A program made the translations under genes and the position numbers. The notes below the pieces were generated by a model. The model was given only the letters and a program-made list of their open reading frames with translations. It made no database searches and was not told the DNA's origin. A stretch of 64,000 nucleotides of DNA from Rhopalosiphum padi (lineage: Eukaryota > Arthropoda > Insecta > Hemiptera > Aphididae): the NCBI RefSeq assembly GCF_020882245.1, contig NC_083598.1, positions 46,351,858 to 46,415,857 of the forward strand, written 5' to 3'. Shown here one piece after another: positions 13,201 to 27,439 of the stretch. How positions within the stretch are numbered: position 1 is the stretch's first letter; the number at the start of each line of letters is the position of its first letter.

Positions 13201-16200
13201 ATGTCGATTTTGTTCGTAGTATAAAAAAAGTTTATTAACTGCTGCAGTTTACCCGATATTCATTTGAATATAAATATAAATATATTTATATTTATTATTA
13301 TGTATGTAGTATGTAGGTATTATATATAATTATACATTTACATCAAGAAGAGTTGAATTACTGATATTTTGTTTAACTACACAATGGTATAGAAGTTAAG
13401 CAGAGAAAAGTTTCTTTAATTAAAACTTATCCAAAACCATACAACAGCACAATATATTAACGTTACTTAATACTTCGAGATACTATATTACAATGACAAT
13501 ACGTACGTAAGATATTCTGTTATCTATTGTTTTGGTCAAATGAGATTTGTGTGTATGACATTTTGGGACACTTATAAAGTAGTCATGTAATTAGATGACA
13601 GATGCTGTGTCAAGGATCGTGTACAATAGGTTCGAATCGTTTGAAACGTAAAATTTCAGACGCCTAATGGCTTTAGTCAATGAGTTTAATTTACTTAATC
13701 TCAACATGTATTCCATATTATCAGTTATTTTTTCAAAATACAGATATACGTATATAATATAATATAATTATTTAATAATAATTCGTGATATCAGTAAGTT
13801 ATATACACGTTATTAATATTATAAAAACTCAAACTTTATACAGTATTTTACTTCCGAATAAAAATACCAAATTTAATTTCATCAGTAATTATAATTAATT
13901 CGGGTATCTAATATAGGTACTCAACATTAGTAGTTAATTCGAATTTAAGATTAAATGGTGAAATATAGTAATAGGTATCTACTACATATTTACTTACGCA
14001 GTATAACGTATAATAGTACAGTATAATGTATATTATATACATATTATTATACCTATATACAGCTATACTTTATATATACTTTACTATATTACCTATATGA
14101 GAAAAATAAATCTTAATTATTGTGCCGACAGATACCTCATCGTTATGCTTATATGGCTTAATATGGCTTATAATAATTTTCTCAAATTTGCACCTAGAAA
14201 TTTAACTGTAACAAACGTGATGGGAACTTATTTTTGTTATATCAGGTTGTCTGATTTATTATTTTCATATAGCGGTACATACATATACTTATTAAATATA
14301 TATATATATATAATATATAAATATATCCGACTCTAGAATCCCACACTGCATATTTTTGTAAACGATAATATAATCTATTTAGTGAATAGTCGTCGTATAA
14401 TTTAGGATATTACGAGACCTGACAGTCGAGTAGGCATTTCTTACAAAACGATGTCATCAGTAAGGTTTGATGAAAAAATAAAACCTTTTTGTCTAAAACT
14501 AAAAAAGAAATGCATATGATTAAATAAAAGATTATAGAGTTATATTTGTGACTCATTCCTTTTATTTTTTAACAATTGTCATAATTGTCATCATTGCGTA
14601 TTCTAATATAAAGTATAACCAACTAAACGTTTTTACGATTACTTATTTACTTGCCTACAATTTATTAATATTAAAGACTACAAATTGATATTTTTGTTTC
14701 AGGTAAGTCGGTTGCCTTGACATGATATCTTCACATTGCGCATGTTAATCAGGTATTGTCTAATATTACGAGTACATTATTATTCCTTATTATACATAAT
14801 TTGGGTTAGAACGAGTATTTTTTGAACATATTAATACTCACTTTTGTTGTGTTAAAGTACATTATAAAATAATGATTCACTAAATAATTGACATTGGTTA
14901 TAGATACAATTTTTTTTTTTTATCGAAATAAACCTTACACAATTATTTTTTTTTTGTTTCGTTTGTGCATTATATTACTTTTCTATAAGCGCTTAATTGC
15001 TTAATTTATATAAGATGTGTGTATCACCTATACGCTTAATAGTTTACATCTGATTCTGGTCAACACAGTATTTTTCCTTGAAAACATTCCTCTAGTGCAC
15101 TACCGTGTAACCATTACATAATTCCCTACCACGCGTTTTAACACATCAGAATCGTATACCACTTGATTTTTTTACGTTAACTGTATAAACATTATTACAT
15201 TGTATTTGATTTTAAAATATAGTTGAATTTTTTGGTTTCTTTTTAGAAAAAAAACTGCTATACTTACTGTAATTTTACCTATGCAGCTGTGCCCATACCC
15301 GTCGGCTAACCGACAGGGTTTATATCAGACCAGTTTTGTATGTAATTGTAGAACGCACGCAATATATATTGAGTATATATAATATATTAATATGTACTAA
15401 TATTGAAAATAATATATATTATATTTTTATTTTCATATAAATCTCATCTAAACTTAATATTTAAAAAAATGTTTGTACAATATAATTTGTTAAATTGAAT
15501 TTTTCAATAAAAAAAATGTATGTGTAATGTTTTGTTAATTTTTCGCTTTAGGTATTTAATTATTGTGAAAACGATATTAATTATTGTTTAAGCATATCAT
15601 ACATAGAACGATAGAATTTAATTCAATTTTTTTAACTAACATTTTTTATACAAAATATAAACTAAAATATTGATTATTTTTTTTATCCATGTTTATAATA
15701 AATTTTTATTAATATGTTGAACTTATAATTCAAAATAATCGGATTAATTTTTTTTACCATCGTTATTATAATACGTTATTATTTTATAATTCTTTATTTC
15801 ATATCTTTTAGTACTTATTTCTAGATAATCTCGGATAATTCTATGTAAAATTAGTTCACAGTTGTTAAAATTACTATTGTTATATTATGAAATGTTAAAT
15901 TTATGCTATTTCGTAAATTAGGAGTGCAAACTATTAATATGAAGTTGGATTATCTGACACAGACCCGGGTGAATTAATTAATGTGAAACTATTCATCTTA
16001 TAAATCATATTAAATACTATTCATCTTGTAAATAAATAATTAAGTGTTTTAACAACAGAATTACTATAGAATAAGAGGAAAGGTTAAGTTAATTTACCAA
16101 TAAACCGTACTTCAAAAGCTTTTGCGTTTAGTTGGCGACTATATAATATGTAGGATTGAGACTAATGATCGAAAACTTCGTGATGTCGCTATTATTTTTA

Positions 16201-16201
16201 C
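13201..16201. other. AT-rich noncoding DNA
   Basis: Long AT-rich stretch with TATA/ATTA repeats (for example 13.75 and 14.3 kb). A GGTTCGAATC at about 13629 resembles a tRNA B box but has no tRNA around it. No gene seen. Confidence 0.6.
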
Positions 16202-16291
16202 CTCTGCATTTTGCCTCATACCATTCATATATATACTCAGAGAGGTGAAATATTGCTGGTAATGCGGTTCATTTGTATTCACGCGATAACT
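16202..16291 (-). other. Possible 90-base minus-strand exon
   Basis: On the minus strand a long pyrimidine tract ending CATCATCGCCCCCCAG is followed by 90 bases and then GCAGAG|GTAAAA. Only one of the three frames is open. It gives 30 residues starting SYRVNTNEPHYQQYF, in phase 0 at both ends. The acceptor is among the best seen in the window and the donor is fair. No homology is recognised and there is no partner exon, so this remains a weak candidate. Confidence 0.2.
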
Positions 16292-18539
16292 CTGGGGGGC
16301 GATGATGAAAAAAAAGAGGGTGGATGGGTAGCTAGAGATTGTGCTGTGGCGGAAGAGAACGAGTCGAGTGAAAAATGAGAAAAACGAAATTGGCTGCACC
16401 TTTCTCAACCTGCATTCTTCCCATTAAGGAAAGCGCCAAAAATTATTTAGAAAAATGAGGAGTAGGCGTTATAGCATTTTCCTTTCATTTTACAAAGCAT
16501 GACGATGGGATAAGACGATTATAATATTAAATTAAGTTGTACTTATACACCAAGTGTTTTCAAAAGAAATTAAATTATAGTTAGATTAGTTATTTTTCAA
16601 AATACAGCAAATTAGTAATATTTTAAGATTTTTATTGTCTGTAATCCATTTCTTACCTATCCATTATAGTAATAAAAACGAAATAATATACCTTTGATAT
16701 ATGATAACACCATGTGCAGGATTAAATAAGAACATATACTAGATAGCTATATAGCTAACACTGATAACGGTATACTAATAATACCTACTTATCTTTAAAA
16801 TAATTTTTGAAGCTGTATATTTTGTTTATTAGTCGACAGTTTTCTAATATATTTTTGACTACTACTAAAAATACAGTATCCCAGGATTAAAAATTATTAT
16901 TATTACTTGTCTTCTGCTTACGTCAAGAACGATAGTTACACAATCGTAAGTTAAATATTAATATACTATATAATAGACATTTTATTGTATTTTTAAGTCT
17001 AACAATAGATAATATATAAAATTTAATAAATCATCATATCCATTTACAAGTTATACCAAGGTTGCGTTTTTATATCGTTGATTTTATTTATTTAAATTGT
17101 ATTGACCATATTTATTTTTATGTATAGTCAATTTGATGATTAAGACATCTTCATCTATTTCTTATTATTTAAATTTATCTGTGATATTTTTATTTTTCAT
17201 GGATATTAATGTGCTATATGTATAATCTATTCATTTGTTGATAATATAAAATAGCGTTAGTTAATTGATTGAGTAAAAATAATAATAAAAATCTTAAGTA
17301 TAATTTAATTTTGATTTTTAACGTATACGTATGCAAAGTATATAATATAATATTAATCTAAATTATAACGTGTTGAAAATAAAAATGTGTACTTGTAGTC
17401 TTAGTTTTATCAAAACTATTAACTATTAACTCTTATAAATCATGAAATGAAACTGCAGTTTTTTAATTATTTTAATTTTCAGATGTTTCTTTCTTATTTA
17501 TTTATTTTTATTTCAAATAATATTACAACAAATAATGATTTATTTTTTTAAAGTATTATACTCCAGATCATTTATATCTAGTTTATTATTATTCTAGTAC
17601 ACCCACCACCACATTTTGTAAAATATACAACGTTTATAACATTTCTATGTATAAATATTGCGTACATAAAATAATTTAATAATTATGTATTATAGTAAAA
17701 AAATTATTAAATGCTTTTTCCATAAATAAGCGTAGGGTTTAATTTCCCATATGGTTGTTCCTTTCACTTGGTAATTTTATTTTTTAGTCTTGCTGATATT
17801 AACTTTCAATTTGTTTTACTGAATCTAAAAATATATTACATAATATGATAAGAAAATTACATAATTTATTGATGTATTGTTGTTAGTGATTTATACCTTG
17901 ATGTGGCTGATACTTATATATTTGAGATCTAGAAATATTATTTAGACAATAATAATAGTTATACTATAATCCTTATACGACTACAACAATCAACTTAAGA
18001 TTTTGTTTTTTTAATATATTTTAAACCCAATGAAATTTAACTAAATAAATCCTTTGAAATTATTGCAAAGGAGTTTATATTACTTTTTTTTTACACAGTA
18101 TTTATTTTCATCCCGAACACCAACCATATCGTCAAATTATTATCGGTTTTCTTTTACCTATAATTATAGAATTTTTGATGATCTGCTATATTTTCTTTTT
18201 ATGAAAAGAATTGTTATTATTTTTCTGTTGTGTGAACGAACCACATCATTAATCCGAAACTCTTCTCCATGAGCAACCGGTCTGTGTGCGCAAAATCTAT
18301 TATGTATATACATATGTATTTATATATATATATATATTTTTTTTTATCATTGAATTCTTCCAAAGCACATTTATCCTTACGTCTGTATAATTTTTTTCTT
18401 CCTCCTCTATTAAAAGAAAATATATTGAAAAAATAGTTTATATTTTATACACACATATATATGTAAGTGTATGTGTGTATATATGATATAATATTAGTAT
18501 GTACACATAGACACTCGTATTCGTTATTTTTTCTTCCGG
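16292..18539. other. AT-rich noncoding DNA
   Basis: A less AT-rich stretch continues to about 16.44 kb, then uniform AT-rich DNA. A TA run lies at 18320-18337. No gene seen. Confidence 0.55.
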
Positions 18540-18960
18540 AGCTTGTCATAACCGGCTCGCCGGTCATTATTCAGACGACGGTGCTTGTATAAATCACAAT
18601 ACCGGCTCTCCCGTAAAACAGGTTTCTCGCGGTTGTTCGCGTGAACATGCGGCGATGGCGACGGAGCGCGGCGGCATCGCGCGCGATGACCAACGAATCC
18701 GATACTATCGTAGACACACGAAAAAACAAACACGTCCACAAAATATGGGGAAAAAGCAACAGCCTAAAGAATTAATAAATGTGTATTATGGCGTCCAGCT
18801 GGGTGTGGGATTCGATATTTTATCGGTTAATATTATATATATATTGTTTTTGTTTTGTCATTTCATCGAAAATCGTACGTATATCGCGTATGCGCATCTC
18901 ACAATGTTGGGATTTTCCGTCTGCAGCAGATGCGTGGGGGTATTTCACGACACTTAAACC
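18540..18960. other. Moderate-GC patch with open frames on both strands
   Basis: CpG-rich start (GGCGATGGCGACGGAGCGCG at about 18652). A + frame from ATG 18655 to 18957 (100 codons) starts MATERGGIARDDQRIRYYRR and ends in hydrophobic AT-rich-type residues. The start context is good but the minus strand is open too. Either a small orphan protein or a regulatory patch; I favour the latter. Confidence 0.2.
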
Positions 18961-19860
18961 TTACCAGTTTTTCCCGATCGTAAATCTGTTTTGATATATA
19001 TTTACGAAAATTCCGGAACAAAGAACGTATTACTTTGAATTATATCTTGTATTTCGGGCAATAAATTGATTCAACAGTTGTCTAAAGTTACACCCATTGT
19101 TGTAGACTGTAGCAAAAAGAGTAAAATGAAATGTATAATGTAAAAATCATACAAAAAAAAAAAAAATAAATAAATAAATAAAACAGTGCAAGGGCGGGCT
19201 TTTAAAACGGGCTTTTATTGTTTATTATTTTTTATCTCAAATACGTATTCGCTGAGAATGTACGAGTGTACCACGTATTTAAAACCAGTTGTTAAACGTT
19301 CTCCAGAAATAGTTTATAGTTTTGAACATTCTTCATATGCAAATTTGATATTTTATTTAACGCATTTTATAGTGAATTTCAAGCACGAACTGGGAAGTTT
19401 GTCTTATTATTTACGATACGCCGCGACATTGATGTCTGGTTCTGGTGGTACTCATTTTTATTTGTACGTTGTAACATGTATGATAATATTATATATATAT
19501 TATATATTTATATGTATAGTATTTAATCGCCTACAGTTTACCAACGTTAATATATTATACATATTACATATATATATAAACAATATAATATATGAGTAAA
19601 TAATATATCCATTAAAAAGTCTTTGAATAGTGAAAACCATCTTTGTATAGGCATTAGAAAAAAGACGTAATGTTTGTAAATTTATAATTATCAAATAAGA
19701 GACTTTTTATATGCTATAGAAATAAAAGAGTAATTCATATTCGTATATTTTTTTTAAACTATAGTAATTTTATTCACATTATTAATATTGTATTTTCTCT
19801 GATCGCACGGCATTATGATTAGAAAACTCCATTTAATTTTCATGTTACAACAAATGATAA
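18961..19860. other. AT-rich noncoding DNA
   Basis: Includes the A/TAAA tract at 19153. A 137-codon + frame at 19186-19599 begins at GTG and reads Ile/Tyr/Phe strings toward its end. Not supported as a gene. Confidence 0.45.
19153..19183. repeat. A14 and (TAAA)n tract
   Basis: Fourteen A followed by four TAAA units, the form of a retroposon tail. The preceding sequence (19020-19150) is not recognised as SINE or LINE. Confidence 0.7.
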
Positions 19861-20242
19861 TATACTAAAGGGGGAGGATTCGCTGTCCCTGCAGTCATCT
19901 AATACACACGTACAAAACATATATTTTTAGGGAAAGCTATGTCGGAAATCCATCAGTCCGTGGTGGTCAACAAACGTAGGTACCTACGTACCATAGTTGA
20001 AAGACAAGAAAAAAGGGTCAACGGAGGAGATGATAGGTCAGAAAAGCACCAGACAGACCGCGTTGTTAAAGGGTGTATTTGATGATGTGTTGCGAAAAAC
20101 GGACGTAAAGCAACAGCGCGGCGTCGTTGACGTTGCGGTCATCAATCAAGCCCCCCCCCGCTAAGCACATGTTGCGCTTCGTGCCCAGCCAATTCTATGC
20201 TGATGGCGGCAGTTCGAAGGGTTAATATCACCCGCTTGGTGG

Positions 20243-20265
20243 CAGACGACTCGCGAAGTCGTCTG
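20243..20265. repeat. Perfect 9-base-pair GC-rich hairpin
   Basis: CAGACGACT, loop CGCGA, AGTCGTCTG. It sits inside a GC-richer patch and could be extended by a G-T pair outside. Function unknown. Confidence 0.5.
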
Positions 20266-20628
20266 TATATATTCATGTTGCTGTAGAGCGGCGCGCGCGA
20301 GAGAGACTTCATTATTCAAAATAACAATTTCGCCCGCAGACGACGCCCCCGCATTGATTAATGACCTTCACATTGACATAATATATATAATATATATAAT
20401 ATATATGCACGCACGCTACACGTGCTTTTGAACATTTCGTGTACATCTATACAAAAATGCGTCAGTACGAGAGACTTAGGTCGATGAGTCGGTTAATCGA
20501 TAAGACGAGACCACCACCACAGTTCGGGTTCGGGAAAACATTACCTACCGAAAAAAAAAGATTATTATCCACTTTTTCAATTAGATATCACAACGCTTAT
20601 TACCATATTTCGTGAATCATAAACAGTA

Positions 20629-20648
20629 AACACACACACACACACACA
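20629..20648. repeat. (CA)n microsatellite
   Basis: CA run. A second one lies at 20755-20769, both within the 19.9-20.9 kb patch. Confidence 0.85.
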
Positions 20649-20880
20649 ATACCGTACCTGGTGTAACTTCGACCAAGCGTGCGTATGTATATACCGACGA
20701 CGTTAGTATACGCCGCTGCGCGTGTGTGCATCGACCAACCGTGTGTGGCGAGCTCACACACACACACACTCATCACGGATAGAAACGGCATTCCGCGCGC
20801 TCGCACGCAACTGTTTCTGGAGAGGAAAAAAACTGTTTTAATTGTCCATCTCTCGGCGAGCATTAAAAGAGTTTAAAATA

Positions 20881-21840
20881 ATAAAATACCTTGCCCGCAT
20901 GTGCGTATTAAAATTTTTAAATATTTAAAAACATTATTCGCTTTCACTCAATACTCTAAGTCTCTAACTGTTGTATAATATACGCTCGATGATATACATT
21001 TGACGACCTTTCAAACGCCGTCTCGTTTATGATTTCCTAATTTTTATTTACGGTTGTCTACTCCTGATTTTCGCCTGCTAATATTATATATAATATTATT
21101 ACGATTGTTGTCTGCCGATGTATGTGAATGTGATGAATGATGATAATATTAATATTATACTAAGCGCCGCACATTTTCCAGTTCATCCGTACCACCCGGA
21201 GCGCTCTGTATAGCTGAATTTGCCCTTAGCGCTCCCGGTGATTGCGCACTGCGTGCTATCCTTATATTATGGTTTTTATTATATTATTACTTATTATTAT
21301 TGTTATTATAAACATTGTGCGATAATTTCACGTTATAATATTAATTATTATTTTTTTCTTATCATTAACTCAGTGGGAAGTCTACAGTAATTGACATGTT
21401 GTCGACTAGGAACCTTTTTTTTTATTATTATTCAATAATAATAATAATATAATGTGTAATACAATTACATGTTGGTAGGTTAGTAAGTAGGAAACATATG
21501 TAATGATGTTTGCACAACAGTTAATTCAATCTTGCGGTAAATGTGTTATGTCCGCTGATTAATTAAATGGTAATTTCACGACATCGATTGTCAAATTATC
21601 TGTAATCTACGTTGTTTATTCAATGTACGCGTAATAATAATATAATTCTAAACACATTTTTTCGCATTTATGTTCATTTTTTAATTGGTATTTATTTGGG
21701 TCGGATACCTATAGTAAAGCTAAGTAGGAGTGTGCGGAATTTTGCAAATAAATATATTGCAGTATAATACTCGTATGTCAGCATTTTGTGATACCATATA
21801 TATATGTGTACCGATTTTCGTGTTTTGAACAATAATATTG
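20881..21840. other. Mostly AT-rich noncoding DNA
   Basis: One short GC-richer block at about 21.16-21.26 kb (CCACCCGGAGCGCTC). No gene seen. Confidence 0.5.
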
Positions 21841-22330
21841 TCTACCCTCTTCTATGACTATTATTTCCACCAACACCACCAGTCACTACCACCCGTTTGT
21901 CTATAATATCGATTGTATTCGTTCTTTTTTTTTTGTCGTTGTGTGTGTTTATGTGCATATTGTGTTCTCCACACTTCCATAGCGCGTTGCGCGATGCGTT
22001 TCGGGTGTACGCTTGCAGCAGCAGGCTGGGTGTTTGGCGACCAACCTGACCGGAGAACAATTGTAGGCGAAATAATCGTACCCGTTTCGGGTGGACAACG
22101 GACGGAAGCGACATCGGGAACGTGCTATAGGTTTGATTTATGCACACCGGTCCGTTTCGCATATATAATAACGTACATGACTATAGTGGGTGGTGGCGAG
22201 GATGATGGGCGATATTAAAACCTCTAAATCATTTGCATGTACACCGTCCCGGGAAACAATTGGACGGCGGTCGATTCAGCATGTGGTGGGAAGCGGTGAG
22301 CACAAATACTAATTCGACATTTTCGCACGA
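21841..22330. other. GC-richer patch with a 74-codon ATG frame
   Basis: From ATG 21994 to a stop ending at 22218 the + frame reads MRFGCTLAAAGWVFGDQPDR and onward, with varied composition. The start has G at -3. The minus strand is open over 106 codons too. Not recognised; possibly a small orphan gene, more likely chance in GC-richer DNA. Confidence 0.18.
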
Positions 22331-23519
22331 CAACTAGGTTTTACCCTAAAATGTAGTGTGAAACACGCGTCTTGCTTTGTTTTGTAAAATAATAATATTA
22401 ATAACAAGTAGAGTACCTATTTAGTATAGTAGCATACTAGCATGGTTAGTAATATATTATAATATATATATTAATCGTGAACAAAGTGGTAGTAGTGTAA
22501 CGTAGATCTACGTAATTATTGTTGGTTAGCAGTAACTTGTAGTGGAGGTAAGGTAAGGTTAAGTATGATTATGATAGGAAAAACAACATACACATGGTTA
22601 TTAAAAGGTTCATCCGTTTTATTTACGTTTGTGCTTCTTTGTAACGGTTTATTAATAATTTAGTAGATATATTATGTTTTGTTATGTATGGATAATCGTG
22701 TTTTTAAACTAATTTATGCGTTGGATTTTTTTGTGACGTATAGTTAAATTACAAAAAGTATGATATAAACAATATAATACCATCTCCTGTATCGACAATG
22801 ACAAGTACATTTATTTTGTAAAAGACGAGTATACAATTATTTATATTATTTTTTAATATAAAAAATATTTTTGGCTTGTAAATTAAATTCGACATAATAT
22901 TTAACGACTAATAAGTAATAATACAATAAAAGAGTAGTTTTGAAAAGAATGTGCGAAATTGTTTAAACTCAATTGATTAATTGTAACATATTGGAACCGC
23001 CGGTAAATACGTCGAGGGGAGCCAGTTTTTGTTGTACATAATATTATTCTATAGCTCTCAGACTTATAGTATGCGACGATGTCTCAATCGTCAATCAAAA
23101 GAAAATGTCAATAAGAATAGCCATAATTGATTTCATAATACTCTCTAAAATGTTTTAAACTACGTTTAAGTACCTACCTGCTTTTCTTCTTGGTCATTTC
23201 AGAGATGTCTACTATGCCTTATTATGTTTTAAAAATGTTTATCTTTTCATACAATCCATAAGAAGTTATTTGATAGATGTTTATCACGTCTATTTAGAAT
23301 AATTATTATTCCAGTTATACGTTTATAGGTATATATAGACAATTGTAATATTTTAGAACCTATTTTAAATTTTTTGTCATAGTTTGCCCTATCATTTTTT
23401 TCTATATTTTCAACAAATTAATGTTTGTAAATATGTGTATAATATTTAATTAACACTATATAAAAACATATGCTACATAATTTATAAGACGGTCTTCTAG
23501 ATTTTTTTCTAAACTCACC
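22331..23519. other. AT-rich noncoding DNA
   Basis: No gene, RNA or clear repeat seen. Confidence 0.55.
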
Positions 23520-24960
23520 TTCGCTTAAAGTCAATTGCAGATACTGGTCGACTTAATTTCGCGCCACTGATGTTATCGGCGGACGATCGCGATTGTATAA
23601 AATTGGTGGCAATGGAGTTTTAAGAAATGTGTGGATAGGATGTGTATATATTCTTTAATTATCACAGCGCATCCGGTTTTTCCCTGGAGAATTGCAGCAG
23701 GACAGAGGGACGTCCTCCAGCTTTATCGATAGCCTTATGCAAATTGTGAGACAAACCACCAGTCACCACTGTCGAACTACCACTAGCCCTATTTCTTTAT
23801 TCCTGTAGTTTTCATATACAATCGTCAATCGGTCTTCGTCACGGCCACCGGGCGTCACGCCATCTCGACGAGCACGAACAATTCGCCTCCATTGATCCTA
23901 CAGTATATATCATAATATATATTGTATTATAATATTATTATATATATTATGTGACGCGAGATCATATTGTACTGCTTGCTGCAGCCAACATACAATGTAT
24001 TGTGTTAACAAAGAAATTCTGCAGCAGTTACTCATCGTAATTATTTCAATATTCCTCTATATTATGATATTTATTATTATAATATACTCATACATTGTTA
24101 TACAATTAAGTGGTGGACAATATTATAAATCTAACCGCGGAGTTGTGAAACGAGTGTTTTATAAGCACCCACCGAAAATCAATGAAATCAGACTGCGGAA
24201 TACTGGGAACCCGCTTTGTCGGTACAGATATATTCTATATGCTCATAACTCATAAGTGTTCGACGTAATAATGTAATATACACTACAAACGTCGTTTTGT
24301 GGTTAGTACTGTTGGTATTCACTCAGTGTAACTCAAAAATATTACCTTAAGTATTTTCGTTTGTTTAATCGAATTGCTATTGTGTGATTGCAGCATATAT
24401 CGAGTAAGTAAAGGAATAGATTATATATATATATATATATATTATATATGAAAAAAAAAACAATAATTTTGACACAAAAATCTGAATGAAACAAGCGTTG
24501 TTGTTCAGCTGTCACTGTCGATGAGTTTCGTAATAATAATATATGTAGGCCGCCTTCGCCAGTCGTCGTGAATCAATTTATCGGCGACTGCGGTCGTCGA
24601 CAAAAGCGGCCCCGAGGCCGTTTAGAAAGTATTTGCATACATCTACGTACGGAGAGAAGACAATATTATATACGACGGGCTAGCGCATTTATCACTGCAG
24701 GCTGCTGCCGCTGATGATGCTGCGGAGAAGAAAGAGGAGGATCGAGGAATAATGGCTATGCCGGTGGTTGGATCCGCTGTATAATCATTCGGAATGACAC
24801 ACGGGGACGTAATAAGTGGCAGCAGCAGCAAAGCAACCGGTGTGGTGTAACACACATGCACACGACACACGTATATAAACAGTACACACATGTATAATGT
24901 ATATATAATATATTTATGTATGTGTGGACCGGTAGATTTATACCCTATAGTGTTTATGAC
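23520..24960. other. Two moderate-GC patches separated by a TA repeat
   Basis: Patches at about 23.53-23.9 and 24.5-24.87 kb. The second contains ACTGCAG|GCTGCTGCC, acceptor-like, followed by 25 open codons with ADDAAEKKEEDRG and then MAMPVVGSAV and a stop. The minus strand of the same stretch reads VALLLLPLITSP, signal-like but from a GTG start. Neither is strong. Confidence 0.25.
24422..24460. repeat. (TA)n microsatellite with A10
   Basis: TA repeats followed shortly by ten A. Confidence 0.85.
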
Positions 24961-27439
24961 ACGAGGGCTATAATATATTAATTATTACTGTCGTCGTTGT
25001 CGTCTTCTGTGCTATACACATTACTATGTAACTATTACAACTATACTACCTGCACTACTCTGTTATACGACTACTATACGTATTATATAATATATAGTGC
25101 TAATACTACTCAACCATTACCATTTGTATGTTGCTAAAACGACAAGAGTACTTTATATTAAAGTGAAGAAGTGCTTCTACATCAATTTTTGAGGATTTCT
25201 TCAAATGAAAAACATCACGTTTCCGCGTAATGGACCAGGCGAAACTAGCTGTTTTCTCTAATCGAGTATTTACCGACTCGTCAGATCACCGCCCGGTTGC
25301 CAAATAACGTTTTTACATTCGGGTTTCAAACAATTTTTCACGCTATTATGGTTCTACAAAAATTGCGGGACGCAGACAGCATAATATAAAATAAAATATA
25401 TTTTTATATTATAAACAGGTTTTTAAATTTTATGACATCATAAATGTAACCACTATGATGATAGTAATTATTCCGGACAACAAAAGCGTATTAGATTATA
25501 AAATACAAAAAATGAACCAGAAATTGAAATTATAGGGTTTATCCAACCCTTTATCAAATTCCAGTTCATACTACTTTTAAAATAACCTAATAAAGTGTAT
25601 GTATATTACGAGTATATTATACTATATTAAGAGTATTATTATCGAATTCATTGTTATTCCTGTTATCGGGAATTAATAGTGCCAGACTGTAAAATAATAC
25701 GTAGCCACGTAGGTAATTGAGTGCATATGAATTAAATTTTTTTAAGACGATACTTTATATATTTAATATATGTAGGTTCATGGTAGACGCATGTGTAAAA
25801 AATACCAATCAAGATTAATAATTACAATTTAAAACGGTAGGTAAATTTATGTGCAATTTTCAACACCTAAATAAATAAATAAATATCACTGTGATTGCTT
25901 AAACATCTTCGAAAACTACTTTTATCATTTTTGTAATTTTTAAGAAAGCACTTAAGTTATTAAATTGTTTACAAACTGTCAGATTTTTATTTTAATTTTC
26001 AAGGTAATATTTCATCAATAATCTTAGTTTAAAAACTAAATTTTTTTCCTGAATTCGAATTCAATGGTTTATAATGGTAATTGAAGCTATTCCTTCAGAT
26101 AACTTTTTTTTACCTCCCATGTTCTTCCAACCGTTCTTAATTCAATAAAATTACTCTTCATTACCTATATCTACACAGTGTCGGTGTACATATGGAGATA
26201 CTTTTTTTTATTTTTTAATCGTAAGCGAGGTAAAGAAAACTGAAGAGTGTAGTAATATGACCGCAGAGAGGTATTAATGAGTGCAGACGGGCGCACAAAA
26301 TATATTTAAACTGGAAGAGGGCATAATGGCGACTTTGGTCAATGTACGTTTGGCTAACAAACCGGAAATAACTATGCGACAGTCGTGTGACCATTTGCAT
26401 TAAAATGACAACGTAATCGCCATGTAGAAATATACATTCGATGCAGAAAAATGTTTTTTTATTATTATTATTTATATTAATAATTATTATTTGAATGATG
26501 CAAACTCCACAAAATCTGGATAGGAATTAATGTAAAAAAACTAAGAACGCTATACTTTTTAAATTTTCATGTTCTTTAGATATCGTGTACGGAAAACATT
26601 AAAGAAGCAATCTAGTATAAATAAACTGAAAACCGTTGGTAATAATTAAAATATAGGACAAGTGCCAGCGTATTAAATGTATCCTTACTTCCTCAATTTA
26701 TATTTTCAGTAATAGAGCTCGGTAATTATAATATTCACTGCATTTGTAAAATGTCGAACCAATTTGACCGTTAGACTTTAAGTAATTAAATATAACATTT
26801 TCATAAGGAAAACATTTTTATTTATACTCGTGTAAATGTATGGTTTCTATATTAGGTAGGTATATTATTGTGTCTTGATTTTGTCGTGTTGTATTTTTCA
26901 CGAATCGACCTCCCGTTTGCAAAACTCGAAACAAAACGAAACCTTAAAAATATAAACACTATACAGCAGTTGTTGAAAAGCTTTTCAATATCAAAAAAAA
27001 ATGCGGAACATTACAAACTCGTTGCCCAAAGCTCGTGCAAATCGTTACGTCACGAAATCGACCTGGGGCAGCAGCAGAATTACGCGTCTCATCAAGCTTG
27101 ATAAAATATGACCGGTCTGCAAAAACAATGAAAGCGTATAACCAATTATAACGATGTGAAATTTTTCTCTTTTTTTTGCAACTTGCATATACTGCGTAAT
27201 TTGTTAGTGTATAATAACAGTAATAAAAATGAAAAGAAAAAAATGGTAAAATGAAAAGCCGACGTCTTTTGAATTATAGTACCTAGTTTGTTGTCGGGAA
27301 TTGAGAAGTGGTGGCGTTGGTGGTGAATTTTTATAACATGATACGAATTCCCAAATATTCGGGTGTTATATATATATATTATACTGTTGAACGCACATAA
27401 ATCCAGAGAAAAAATAAACACATATACACGTCGAATTTC
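24961..27439. other. AT-rich noncoding DNA
   Basis: A 77-codon + frame (26868-27101) starts at TTG and reads varied residues such as KSFSISKKNAEHYKLVAQSS, but has no ATG near its start and no acceptor before it. No gene supported. Confidence 0.45.

Larger units (their letters stand above)
19861..20880. other. GC-richer patch, possible regulatory element
   Basis: Contains GCGGCGTCGTTGACGTTGCG, a C9 run at 20151-20159, the 9-base-pair hairpin at 20243-20265, GCGCGCGCGAGAGAG and two CA tracts. No ATG frame with protein character. Confidence 0.35.

Noticed and set aside
13629..13640. GGTTCGAATC resembling a tRNA B box
   Set aside because: No A box, cloverleaf or acceptor pairing within the needed distance.
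19186..19599. 137-codon + frame
   Set aside because: Starts at GTG just after an A/TAAA tract and ends in Ile/Tyr repeats from TATATA.
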